DNA from: Ursus arctos
Lineage: Eukaryota; Chordata; Mammalia; Carnivora; Ursidae
Length of the DNA: 64,000 bases
Reading direction: 5' to 3'
NCBI RefSeq assembly: GCF_023065955.2
Contig: NW_026623100.1
Span: forward strand, 64,360,727 to 64,424,726
Part shown: positions 56,201-64,000 of the stretch, one piece after another
How positions within the stretch are numbered: the stretch's first letter is position 1
How the letters are laid out: each line of letters begins with the position of its first letter
Translations under genes and position numbers: made by a program
The notes under the pieces: model-generated
The model's input: the letters and a program-made list of their open reading frames with translations, nothing else
What the model was told of the DNA's origin: nothing
Databases searched by the model: none

Positions 56201-58698
56201 TAGTTTCAGGTTTACATCATAATGATTCAATATTTTTATATATTTCAAAATGATCTCCACAATAAGTCTGGTTACCATCTGTCACCATACAAAGTTATTA
56301 TATTATTGACTATATTCCCTATGCTGTATGTCATATCCCCATGACTTACAGCATACCTGGATGTTTGTATCTCTTAATCCCCTTTACCTATTTCCCTCAC
56401 CTCCCAACTCCTCCCTGCTCTGGTAACCAACAGTTTGTTTCCTGTATCTATGAGTCTGTTTCTGCTTTGTTTTGTTTTTTAGATTCTACATATAAGTGAA
56501 ATCATAAGGTATTTGTCTTTCTCTGTCTTGGTTTATTTCACTTAACATAACACCCTCTAGGTCCATCTATGTTATCCCGAATGGTAAGATTTCATTCTTT
56601 TTTATGTCTGAGTAATTTTCCATGGTATATATATATATACCACATCTTCTTTATCCAGTCATCTATCAACAGATAGAAGTCCATCCTTTAAATGAAAAGA
56701 TATCAACTTTTCCCCAAACTCTTCCCAAAATGATCTCTGCTTAACAAGATTTTCCTTTATTAGTATGATTGGGGTACAAGCAGCTTAAAGGATTAAGAAG
56801 AGACAAAGAGGGAGAGGATTAGCACAGTGACACCTTGGAAATCAGGAGGCCCCTAGATCCTAACAAGAATCGTAACACTGGGGGCGCCTGAGTGACTCAG
56901 TCGTTAAGCGCCTGCCTTCGGCTCAGGGCGTGATCCCGGCGTTATGGGATCGAGCCCTACATCAGGCTCCTCCGCTACATCAGGCTCCTCCGCTATGAGC
57001 CTGCTTCTTCCTCTCCCACTCCCCCTGCTTGTGTACCCTATCTGGCTGTCTGTCTCTATCTCTGTCAAATAAATAAATAAAATCTTAAAAAAAAAAAAAA
57101 AAAGAATCGTAACACTGAATCATATCCACTCTTAATTTTTTTCACAGTCACAAATTCTCTGAAAGTTTGATGATAACTAGAAACCTCTCCCCAAAACAAT
57201 GCATATATGCATATATATACACATTTTCCCATGTAACTTTGGGAGTGGAAGAAAGGTTCCTATAGATCAGTAAGTGAACTACCACACAAAAATCCTTTCT
57301 CTAAACTTTTGAGAAAAGAAACTAAAAAAACAGGTTTATGTATCAGAGCCTGCTGAAGGTTTTATGACCTTGAGGTGAGAGGACTGTTATTATCCCAAAT
57401 AACGATAGCCTGACACCAACTGGTCAGAAAGAAGGGAGAGATAACAGTGAGAGGTAAGGAAATAAACTTAGGGAAAGGAGTAAACAAAGGAAAATGTGAA
57501 TAAGGGAGAAGGCTTATTTAGAGATTCTAGGAAATTCAAGGAAAATGAAAGTAGTTTAGAAGAAATGAAAATGAGGGGCACCTGGGTGGCTCAGTCAATT
57601 AAGTGTCTGACTTCGGTTGAGGGCATGATCCCAGGGTCCTGGGATGGAGGGAGCCTTCTCTCTCTCCCTCTGCCCCTCCCCCTGCTCTCTCTCTCTTTCT
57701 CTCTCAATAAATAAAATCTTTAAAAAAAAATGAAAATGAAAGCATTAAAGACTGGTGGGCTGGAGGCTTTCCATTTTCTGAGGGACTTCGCACAGTTCTG
57801 TTACAATTTACTCACCAATATTGGCAGGAAAGGGTACTTCATGTACAGCTGGGTCCAGATTAATCACATAAGGTGGAGAGCCTTGGCTATGCAGATGTCC
57901 AGTAAGCCTCTGCAGAGTTATGAGAAGAGGAAGGGAGTGACACAAAGAGGTAATGATAAGGGGCCAAGATTCCTTTATCAATCACACCTAAAGACTTCTG
58001 CCACTTACATTTCCCTCTACCTGAAATATTCGTCCCCAATATTCACCTCCAACATTCAACTCTCATAAATGCTATCTTTTCTTTATCACCCATCTAACAG
58101 AGTCTGCCCTATTCTCGATCACTTATTTACTTGATTTGTGTGAGGTTTTTTTTCTATCACTCCCATTAAAATATTAGCTCCAAAAAGCGGGAACCTCGTC
58201 AAATTCAATAGCTGTATCTCCAGTGCTTGAAACATAAGAACTGCGCAGGAAATAATTCTTCAGTAATCCACACCAAAAGCCTGTGTGCTAGCACTGTATT
58301 AATTGCCAGTGATATGTAAGCCTCTGCCTTCGAGGAGTTGGCAATTTTACCGGTAAGATAATTCCAGAACAACGTGGTAAGGTGTACCAAATATGAACTG
58401 CGGGTGCGAAGAAGAGTCCAAAAAGGCCAGCTTAGGAAGGAACCGGAGTTGCTGGCAAGTTCCTTAAAGCCACACGCGGGTCCCCTCCAACTCCCCTGAG
58501 AGACCTCGCTCCCGTTCTCCCTGGCCTTCCGCCCACCACTTGACAACCTCTCGCGCGCACCTACTACGCCCGCGCCGTGTACGTCACCTGCACAAAGGTG
58601 GTTTTCCCAGATCCCGCCATTCCCAACACCAACAGACAAACTGGGGGCCGAGGACCCCCCGAAGCCTGCAACTCAGCTGCCTCCGCGGGGGCCGCCAT
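40166..58698 (-). CDS. GPN1: GPN1 (XAB1, GPN-loop GTPase 1), complete
   Basis: GTPase that helps assemble RNA polymerase II and bring it into the nucleus, working with GPN3; also reported as an XPA-binding protein. Coding exons on the minus strand: 58698-58588, 57909-57816, 55087-55048, 54229-54163, 53463-53426, 51764-51686, 51470-51376, 50432-50387, 49755-49609, 48491-48409, 46933-46894, 46056-45966, 41654-41547, 40251-40166. They total 1125 nt, i.e. 374 aa plus TAG, equal to the human length I know. Motifs: P-loop GMAGSGKT (26-33), GPN insert Gly-Pro-Asn (86-88), DTPG switch (122-125), NKTD base-recognition motif (189-192, split by an intron), a coiled segment (about 260-300), an acidic patch [16 protein letters not shown] and a conserved end YWKRNNK. 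Start ATG in a strong GAAAGATGGCG context. No disruptions. Confidence 0.97.
40515..40995 (+). mobile_element. L1M 3' fragment downstream of GPN1 exon 13
   Basis: CAATTTATTCATAATAGCTA, ACACCTCAATAAATCTGAG; lies in GPN1 intron between exons 13 and 14. Confidence 0.65.
41547..41654 (-). CDS. GPN1: GPN1 exon 13 (311-346), acidic
   Basis: Acceptor CTGTAG|ACAGTTTC, donor CACAGAG|GTGAGAG. Encodes [20 protein letters not shown] followed by the acidic patch. Confidence 0.93.
41660..42870. other. GPN1 intron 12-13, unassigned
   Basis: Short open frames only; no domain or clear repeat. Confidence 0.4.
42876..43087 (+). mobile_element. SINEC
   Basis: GGGGCACCTGGTGGCTCAG head, AAATAAATCTTC tail. Confidence 0.88.
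43160..43363 (+). mobile_element. SINEC1 (ursid-type)
   Basis: GGGCGCCTGGGTGGCTCATT head; flanks AGCCTTCATATA / AGCTTTCATATA. Confidence 0.92.
44032..44264 (+). mobile_element. SINEC with long (TC)n
   Basis: Contains a run of TC dinucleotides at about 44216-44243. Confidence 0.88.
44273..44468 (+). mobile_element. SINEC, tandem neighbour
   Basis: GGGGCACCTGGGTGGCTCAG head, AAATAAATATTTAAAAAAT tail, 9 bp after the preceding copy. Confidence 0.88.
45551..45709 (+). mobile_element. Short LINE-1 3' UTR insertion
   Basis: About 160 bp; same GTTAAGGAGGGCACTTAATG motif as the younger LINE-1s. Flanked by GTATTTAAGAAAA / GTGTTTAAGAAAA. Confidence 0.75.
45966..46056 (-). CDS. GPN1: GPN1 exon 12 (281-310)
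   Basis: Acceptor TGTACAG|GCCAGTG, donor CTACAG|GTATTGG. Encodes [25 protein letters not shown] in human reads S-A-Q-S-Q here. Confidence 0.93.
46105..46287 (+). mobile_element. SINEC
   Basis: GGGGCTCCTGGGTGGCTCAG head, shortened body; lies 50 bp upstream (sense of +) of GPN1 exon 12 acceptor side. Confidence 0.87.
46894..46933 (-). CDS. GPN1: GPN1 exon 11 (267-280)
   Basis: A 40-nt exon, acceptor TTTCCAG|GGAATAT, donor TCACTG|GTAAGAG. Encodes [14 protein letters not shown]. Confidence 0.92.
47244..47452 (+). mobile_element. SINEC
   Basis: GGAGGCCTG is repeated on both sides; carries a (GT)n/(TGCG) segment at 47384-47408. Confidence 0.9.
47745..47990 (-). mobile_element. MIR-like, minus
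   Basis: CTCACAACAACCTTAACAAT and TCCAACCTATGTTTGTCGGA keep the reverse MIR order. Confidence 0.6.
47990..48197 (+). mobile_element. Old hAT-type MITE
   Basis: CAGCCCATGTGGCAAACAGA, TAAATAAAGTTTTACTGGAA, GTATGGCCCACAAAAGCC; similar inverted ends near 47993 and 48193. Family name not certain. Confidence 0.55.
48409..48491 (-). CDS. GPN1: GPN1 exon 10 (240-266)
   Basis: Acceptor TTGGCAG|GTGGTGG, donor GAAAG|GTAAGG. Encodes [20 protein letters not shown], the closing strand of the G domain. Confidence 0.94.
48857..49084 (+). mobile_element. SINEC with (CA)n
   Basis: Flanks AAATCCGTACCTTTCCT / AAATCGTACCCTTCCT; internal ACACAC-rich run at 49018-49053. Confidence 0.9.
49278..49390 (-). mobile_element. 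Old-type SINEC, minus
   Basis: CTTTTTAAGGAATCTCAGCG to GAGCCAGCCAGGTGCCCC. Confidence 0.8.
49609..49755 (-). CDS. GPN1: GPN1 exon 9 (191-239)
   Basis: Acceptor GGTACAG|ACTGAC, donor CTTAGG|GTAAAC. Encodes [20 protein letters not shown] and a helical segment. Confidence 0.95.
49760..51370. other. GPN1 introns 7-9, mostly unique
   Basis: Exon 8 at 50387-50432 is the only coding piece; no recent SINE seen. Confidence 0.45.
50387..50432 (-). CDS. GPN1: GPN1 exon 8 (175-190)
   Basis: A 46-nt exon, acceptor TTTTTAG|CATCTTG, donor AATAAA|GTAAGT. Ends inside the NK|TD guanine-specificity motif. Confidence 0.93.
51376..51470 (-). CDS. GPN1: GPN1 exon 7 (144-174)
   Basis: Acceptor GCTTCAG|GCATCC, donor TGCAG|GTAATTG. 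Encodes [20 protein letters not shown] and the MSNMLYACS helix. Confidence 0.94.
51686..51764 (-). CDS. GPN1: GPN1 exon 6 (117-143), DTPG
   Basis: Acceptor GACACAG|GTATGTC, donor CCCTG|GTGAGT. Carries the catalytic DTPG and [17 protein letters not shown]. Confidence 0.95.
52150..52760 (+). mobile_element. Two successive L1M 3' ends
   Basis: Both segments end with (A/C)AATAAAGCT near 52300 and 52748; each repeats GTGAATATACTAAAA / ATGAATATACTAAAA. Confidence 0.6.
53426..53463 (-). CDS. GPN1: GPN1 exon 5 (105-116)
   Basis: A 38-nt exon, acceptor CTTTTAG|GTGATG, donor TCTAA|GTAAGTC. Encodes [12 protein letters not shown]. Confidence 0.92.
53464..55047. other. GPN1 introns 3-5, SINE-free
   Basis: Exon 4 (54163-54229) aside, no repeat that I recognise. 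Confidence 0.45.
54163..54229 (-). CDS. GPN1: GPN1 exon 4 (82-104), GPN loop
   Basis: Acceptor ATCCAG|GTATGGG, donor GATCAG|GTATGT. Encodes [23 protein letters not shown] with the defining Gly-Pro-Asn. Confidence 0.94.
55048..55087 (-). CDS. GPN1: GPN1 exon 3 (69-81)
   Basis: A 40-nt microexon-sized exon, acceptor CCCCAG|ATATTCG, donor AAACA|GTATCC. Encodes [13 protein letters not shown]. Confidence 0.92.
55599..55821 (-). mobile_element. SINEC, minus
   Basis: TTAACTTATTTGAGAGAGAG to GCTACCCAGGCGCCCC, with a short duplicated GACTTCCCACTGAG inside. Confidence 0.87.
55885..56000 (+). mobile_element. Short LINE-1 3' end
   Basis: ATAATGTACACTGAAACTAA with CTGGAATTAAAATAAA tail, between GGAGCTAAAA repeats. 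Confidence 0.65.
56155..56700 (-). mobile_element. LINE-1 3' end, minus
   Basis: TAGTTTCAGGTTTACATCAT, ATGATCTCCACAATAAGTC and ACCACATCTTCTTTATCCAG match reversed LINE-1 3' sequence. Confidence 0.75.
56881..57101 (+). mobile_element. SINEC1 (ursid-type) with internal 20-bp duplication
   Basis: Perfect 16-bp target duplication AAGAATCGTAACACTG at 56865-56880 and 57102-57117. The TACATCAGGCTCCTCCGCTA segment occurs twice near 56958-56997. Confidence 0.93.
57574..57730 (+). mobile_element. SINEC with internal deletion
   Basis: Head followed directly by GGGATGGAGGGAGCC; GAAATGAAAATGA-type flanks. Confidence 0.87.
57816..57909 (-). CDS. GPN1: GPN1 exon 2 (38-68)
   Basis: Acceptor CTCTGCAG|AGGCTT, donor ATTG|GTGAGT. 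Encodes [20 protein letters not shown] and the PFPAN switch-I region. Confidence 0.95.
58588..58698 (-). CDS. GPN1: GPN1 exon 1 (1-37), P-loop
   Basis: [15 protein letters not shown] leads into the Walker A P-loop; donor GTGCAG|GTGACG, phase 0. An upstream in-frame ATG at 58845 exists but the 58698 start has the better context and fits the human N-terminus. Confidence 0.95.
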
Positions 58699-58968
58699 CT
58701 TTCTCCTGGCTCCGCCCACTCTACCATAGAGACGCCTCGTGCCTAGAGAGGCTTCGATGACGCTGGAGGCGGCGAGAGAGGCTAGAACCCAACTAGCGCT
58801 AAAGGGGAAGGGGAAGGCGAAGGGGCGGGCCGAGCGCCAGAGCATCCTAGCCTCCCGGCCAACTAGCGACGGTGGCGGGGAAATGGAGGGCTAGAGAGGA
58901 CTAGGAAAAGGGGCACTCACCGTGGTAGGGGAGGGGCAAAGCGCTGGTCCCCAGAAGGGCGAGACGAG
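58699..58968. promoter_or_regulatory. CpG-rich bidirectional promoter GPN1 / CCDC121
   Basis: Only 270 bp separate the GPN1 ATG (minus) from the first in-frame CCDC121 ATG (plus). The block is CpG-rich with GC-box-like GGGGCGGGCC near 58822 and no clear TATA box. CpG richness extends from about 58480 to 59300. Confidence 0.75.
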
Positions 58969-59315
58969 ATGGGGTCCCCGACGCAGGGCCCCCACGGGTC
59001 GAAAATGAGGAGAGTTCGTTTCTCTTTCGGCCCCCAAGGAGCGGGAGAACCGGCTGCTGGGGCTTATTCGGCAGCCGACGAGCTTCAGCAGCTCAGGGCT
59101 AGACCGGCTGGGACTGGGGCGGAGTGCGACCCCGGGGGTTGCTGGGCAGCGTCGGGACCCGTGGAGCACGGGACGGAGAAATTACGAAAACTTTCCGCAA
59201 GGGGACGCTATTCCCAAGTGTCGCAGGCCCCTGACACCGGCGCTCCCTCCTTGGCAGTGACCGTCAGTGAACCACGCCGTGACCTTGGAGATAAACGCTT
59301 GGATTCCTGGAGCAA
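58969..59315 (+). CDS. CCDC121: CCDC121 first coding exon (inferred)
   Basis: Open from MGSPTQGPHGSKMRRVRFSF. A second ATG at codon 13 could also be used. A competing donor at 59319|GTACTC would leave an in-frame TAG, so the AA|GTAGGT donor is preferred for the long form. Confidence 0.6.
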
Positions 59316-60749
59316 GTAGGTACTCAAGGGGCGCTTCCCTCCACGGAAGTGTCCTCGGATACCGGAAAGGTCGTGGAAAAGCCGGGAAATTTATGGCTAC
59401 TCTCGACCACCCCGGCTGTTCCTGTGGCCCTTTGTAGCTACTGTAGTGTTCAGTAAATCTTAAAATCTAGGTTTTACACTCACACTCTACCACCTGCTGG
59501 CAGTGTAACTCGTGGCCAAGTCATTTAAATTCTCCGAACCTGTTTTCTCCTCTTTAAAATAGAGGTAATACCTCACAGGGTTGTAGTGAATGCGTACTGT
59601 AAATTGTAAACTACACTTTCATCTTTACCCCTAGCTGTATTCCCTGGTGCCTTGCATAGTGGCAGAACAGTAATAGGTTCTCAAAAATAGTTTCTCGTAT
59701 GAATTAAAGTACAATTATGCATTTTGTATTTACTAAATTTTCACTAAGAATTGATGGGGGAATGTCTCACTTGTTCTTCCCTCAGGTTTGCTAAGGACTC
59801 TAGGAGTTCCCCTCCACCGTATCTTAGTTTAATAAATGATTTTTTCAAGCCAGAGAAGCTAAGAAACTCAGAGATGAGGTTTAAAGAAAAGTCAATGATG
59901 GAAATGACCAAGCTGACCAACCAAATAAAACAAGCTCAAATCCAGCAAGAATTGCTAATGGAGGAGACCAGGCAGCTATACAATGAAAAGTTCCTTGTCC
60001 AGACTGAAAACAAATTCTTCCTGGAATACCTAACCAACAAAACTGAGGAGTATGGAAGGCAGACTGAAAAGCTGTGGAACAACTATTTACAAAAAAACGA
60101 GGAGATTGAACGAAGGAGGCAAAAATCAGCCTCCAAATACGCGAAACAAACTTCAGAGTTTAAACGGGAGCTCCTGCAGAAGGAAAAGATCCAATTCAAT
60201 TTAAAGCAGCAGTTGCAGGCACTGAGGAATGTTTCACTATTAAAGGAGAAACAGGAGAGAGAAATGCAGATATTACAGGAGAAGAAAAAGAAAACCCAAG
60301 CTGAGACAGATGTAAAGAAACAGGAAGTCAGGGTCCAGTTACTCCAGGAAAAGGCATTCCTGGAGAAACAACTGAGTGAGCCAGACATGAGGCAGCTGGG
60401 AAAGAGAAAAAGAAAGGAGCTTGACAGGAAGGCCCAGGCCTTGGAGCTGGAAGCAAAGCAGTATACTTTTGAGTTCTACCGCAGCATCAGGAGAGAGAAC
60501 CGGGAGTTACAGAAGAAATTACTGCAGCAAACTCAGCAATGCCAGGAGTTGCAGGCTATTAAAAGCCAGTTAAAAAATCAGAAGCGGCAGCTGCAGCAGG
60601 AACAGTGGTATGTGCAGTGCTTAATCCAGGGGAGGCAACGATTGCAAAGAAGGCATAATTGGTGCCCAAGACAGGATGCTCCAAGGACCACAATAACACC
60701 TCTTCTGAGTACCAAACCAAGGATTAATCCAAAGCAATTCCTGAAATAA
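58969..60749 (+). CDS. CCDC121: CCDC121 coiled-coil protein, two-exon model
   Basis: Function unknown. Exon 2 (59786-60749) follows acceptor CTTCCCTCAG|GTTTGC and encodes a charged, glutamine/lysine/glutamate-rich long coiled coil, ending PRINPKQFLK then TAA. The best upstream partner is 58969-59315, an open GC-rich frame ending at AGCAA|GTAGGT in phase 2. Joining them restores K-F-A-K without a stop and gives 436 aa. The coiled coil spans roughly residues 150-400 of the joined model. Shorter forms starting at internal methionines (for example MMGECLT at 59751 if the intron is read through, or MEMTKL at 59898) are plausible; human has isoforms of different length. The exon 2 assignment is secure; exon 1 coding is inferred from phase. 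Confidence 0.85.
59470..59690 (+). mobile_element. MIR in CCDC121 intron
   Basis: CACCTGCTGGCAGTGTAACT through TTTAAAATAGAGGTAATACC to TAATAGGTTCTCAAAAATA. Fills much of the 470-bp intron. Confidence 0.65.
59786..60749 (+). CDS. CCDC121: CCDC121 main coiled-coil exon
   Basis: Single long exon, FAKDSRSSPPPYLSLINDFF to the TAA at 60747-60749. Strong heptad-like spacing with repeated QQ and LL pairs, no signal peptide or membrane segment. Confidence 0.92.
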
Positions 60750-63700
60750 CACTGATTAAATAAGGACTGGAACCAGTATTCTCACGTGCTATATACCCCC
60801 GGTTAGGAAGGCTTTGGGATCTCAGACTGCTATGGTAAAACATCCATCATGATGTGTTAGGGTGAAAGATTAGGTGCGTTTTTCCAGCAGTACTGCTAGA
60901 TACTTGTGCCACCAGCTTCCCTTAATTAGGTTTTCCCTTAATTAGATCTTGTTAATAAATGGGATGTTACTCAAATCTCCAGATAACCTAATACCATTTC
61001 CCAAACACCGGTACATTAAACTAGCTCAAGAAAACCACCTTGAGGTAGTGAAAGGAAAACAGTTCTGTGATTTATTTCATCTAGCTAAGTTAGATTTCTA
61101 AGAATAGCATTTCAGATTGACTTGATATAGTACCTTCTGTTCTGTAAACAACCAGTTATCCTTATGCCTCTTGGCCAGTGCACAGAAAGAAGGCAAAGTG
61201 CTTTTTAACTCTTTTCCAAGTCTGCACCAGTGACCAGGCGGCTCCTTCTATAGTTTTGTCAAGAGTGAAAAAGTAATCTAAACAGCACGTTCAATAAGAG
61301 CTAGGCTGGAGGAGGGGGGCAGAGCACTGCGTAGAAGGACCTTTTGTCTGAAGCTCAGCCCCTACCGTTTTAGCTTTGAGTAGGTTGAGATAAAGGGAAT
61401 GTCTATTAGGTCAACTCTTACTTTTGAAAATCTTGTCTGTGAAGAAATACTTCTAGCATTAATGAGGTCACTGCTTATTTCAGGAAAATATATGAAAAAA
61501 ACATTTTAAATATTGGGACTTGAAAGAGTCTTGTGCCATCTATTTCCCTAACAGCATTCTAAATTCTAAGACAACAAGATTAATGTTAGATATAATAAGT
61601 ACTTCAGTTTTAGGTCACTTTCTACATTTCCTTACTATGTGCTCACTTGACAGTACATGAAATGCCTTTTGTAATTAATATGTGCCTTATATTTACGTCT
61701 ATTTTAAAGAACTGGAAATAATATTTTTAATTAGTATAGACTTTTAGGGTAGTTTTTAAAAATTTTTTTGCACTTAATGATATACTGATGGTTGGACTAG
61801 TTATTTATTTGCACGCTGAATCCTAGTACAGGAATATAATACCATATTTTAACATCACTCCTCTATGGGAAAATAAAATCAACTTTATGCTTTCCAGAAA
61901 TTGTCAGTGATGAAAAACTTCAAAATAATTTTCCTGAATTTTCAGCTTTATTCCTGTGTAAATGAATTCCTTTAAAACTGTGGAGTAAAAATTTTTTTCT
62001 CCCTCAATGCCTTTAACTTCTAGCTTTAACAATGTTTTTGTTTAATGTGTAGTTTGTTATTAAAAATAAAACCTTAGATTATAATGTATCTGTTGGTTTT
62101 TATCATCACTCTTCTTACTGCTGCTTCTGCATGTCTTATTCATACTAGTGTGCACATAATAAAACTGCAACTTCAATACAGAAAGTAGAATTTTAGATAT
62201 TATGTAGATACCTTAACCTGAATACTTCAGTTCTTGAGCTGAAAATACAGAAAGACTGAACTTGAAAAACATGGTAACCAAGACATATTTGAAGCCCTAT
62301 TCTCTGTGGATGGAAAAATGCAAAAAAGCATAGGAAAATACATGCTAAGTCTGATAAGGAGTTGGAAAGTAGGAGGGATTTAAATTCTTATTACTCTGCT
62401 GTTAATTTCCCTCCTGCCTTCGCTGTCCCAATTATCTAATTGGGGAATGGATAACTTCCGTCCCATACATTTATTTTTAATTCCTATCATCCCAGATAAT
62501 GAATCTGGTGTATTGCTTTATGTCTGTCCCTTTCAGTGTGAGGACTCAAAGGGCTTGAAGACTTTAGAGGGTGAATCATCTGATAAAGGTACTTTGAAAT
62601 CCATACCTGCAAGTGAGCAGTAGATTGCCCAACGAGTATCTCAACCTACTTTTAGTCTGCTTTGCTACAAAGAAAAATTAAACAGGGTGATGTTATAGAG
62701 AGTGCATTTAAATGGAAAAGACCTCCAAGGTAAAATTTAGGTTAAGACCTAAATGATACAATGAAGTCTACCTTGCAAAAGCCAGGGAAGAAGCAATTCC
62801 GGGCAATGGGAATAATGAAGGTAAAGGTCCTAAGATGGGAATGAGGCTTAGTAGGTTCCAGGAACTAAAAGGTCAATGTAGCTAAAGTGTAGATGGGGAA
62901 TGGTCAGAGAACAGAGGTGGAATAGAGGGAGAAGAAGCTAAATGGGATAGCAGTGGGAGCAGAAGGCCTTATGGGACAAAGAGGAAGCGAGTTTAAGTGC
63001 ACTGGGAAACCAGCAGGCTTTTAGCAGGTGAATGAGGTCTGATTTACAATTTTAAAAACTCAATACAGCTGTTACGTGGCGTGTATCCAAGCCAGTAAAA
63101 ATCAGAAGGAAACAATCAGGAAAGGATTATGGTCTAGCCAAGAGGTGATGATGGTTCTGACTGGAGTGGCTGAAATAGAAGTGAATAGAAAGAACAGCAG
63201 ACTAAAGGGTTATGGGAAAATGAAAGGTTAAGAATGAAACACAAGTAAAATTTCTAAAGTACTCCCTTTTAAGAAGGAGGTGAGCAGAATAATTTGTGAG
63301 AACTGATTTTTAAAAAGAAGTATTTCAGACAAACAATATAGAAGACCAGAACAAACTCACTATCCACCTTAAGAAATAACTTACAAATTCACTTGTAGTC
63401 CCTCTGAACCCCAGAAGCACTGTCCTAAATTTGGTGTTTATCATTCCTGCATATGCATAACAATCAAGCATGATTAAATTAAACTATAAATATATACTAA
63501 ATACAAATTCTTGTATGTAATATATAGCATAGAAATATATATTTTTACATATCCATAAACAATACAGAGCATTGTTTTTGCTTCTTTTTAAACCTTGAAT
63601 GGCACACTTCATGTATACTGTAACTTGCTTTTCCCAGACATTATATTTGGGATGTCTCCATGACACAAGAAGCCCTAGTTAATTTTATAGCTGTATAGTA

Positions 63701-64000
63701 TTCCACTGTAGGACTCTATCACAACTTACTCCCTTCTCCTAATGGATAGTTAGATTAGTATTAGAGTAGGCTAACAAAGAAATCCAAGAATGTATAATGC
63801 CTCAAATCACAGGTATTTAGTTCTCTTCAGTAGTCTCAGACAGATGTTCCTGGTTGGCAGTTAGTCCTTCGTGGCGTGATTCAGGGCATCAACTATTTTC
63901 CATTTTGTGCTCTGCCACCTCCGTAAGTCACTCTATTATCTGCATCTGGCCCGAGGAAGGAGAAAACAAGCACAGAGCTACACTCACTTGCTTAAAAGTT
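60750..64000 (+). other. CCDC121 3' UTR and intergenic flank
   Basis: AT-rich sequence with no second gene seen. Candidate polyadenylation signals AATAAA lie at 60954-60959 and 62065-62070. The nearest gene to the right in human order is ZNF512, not reached here. No recent SINE lies in this 3.2 kb, in contrast to the rest of the window. Confidence 0.6.

Noticed and set aside
1..64000. A previously undescribed multi-gene system
   Set aside because: The four genes are known, unrelated mammalian genes in conserved order; nothing else in the window shows coordinated coding content.

Overview
The window is nuclear DNA from a carnivoran mammal, most likely a bear (ursid). It holds many copies of the carnivore tRNA-Lys-derived SINE (SINEC, with heads resembling GGGCACCTGGGTGGCTCAG), young LINE-1 3' ends, and a GGGGCGCCTGGGTGGCGCAG / CTGGCTGTCTCTCTCTGTC subtype that I associate with ursids. 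The species call rests on memory of the repeat family, not on a search. Older mammalian repeats (MIR, L2-like, MER5A-like, Tigger-like, MLT1 LTR, L1M) fill much of the rest.

Four protein-coding genes are present. Their order matches human 2p23.3 in reverse: SLC4A1AP (minus, 26892 down past the left edge), SUPT7L (plus, coding 29186-36580), GPN1 (minus, coding 58698-40166) and CCDC121 (plus, coding 58969-60749). In human the neighbours would be MRPL33 on the left and ZNF512 on the right, both outside this window. I rebuilt the exons from splice sites and reading-frame phase. GPN1 (14 coding exons, 374 aa) and SUPT7L (4 coding exons, 412 aa) look complete and intact. SLC4A1AP has coding exons 1-10 here (649 complete codons), with about the last 90 codons outside. 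CCDC121 has a two-exon model of 436 aa.

Layout: 1-1535 is the 3' end of a LINE-1. 4404-26892 is SLC4A1AP, with a 5'-truncated LINE-1 of about 4.4 kb at 17484-21905 in intron 5-6 and a cluster of three SINEs plus a tRNA-half insertion in intron 8-9. 26893-27450 is a CpG-rich head-to-head promoter shared by SLC4A1AP and SUPT7L. 29186-36580 is SUPT7L, with repeat-rich introns. 36581-40165 holds the converging 3' ends of SUPT7L and GPN1. 40166-58698 is GPN1. 58699-58968 is a second CpG-rich head-to-head promoter, for GPN1 and CCDC121. 58969-60749 is CCDC121, and 60750-64000 is its 3' flank with no further gene seen.

The products act separately: kanadaptin (FHA plus dsRNA-binding-like fold, nuclear), a SAGA/STAGA coactivator subunit with a histone fold (SUPT7L), a GPN-loop GTPase that helps RNA polymerase II assembly and nuclear import (GPN1), and an uncharacterised coiled-coil protein (CCDC121). 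I saw no exotic or undescribed system. The most unusual structures are a retroposed 5' half of tRNA-Val with clean target duplications (11065-11108), a 58-bp LINE-1 insertion (15810-15867), a GC-AG intron in SLC4A1AP, and three SINEs stacked at one target (10350-10985).
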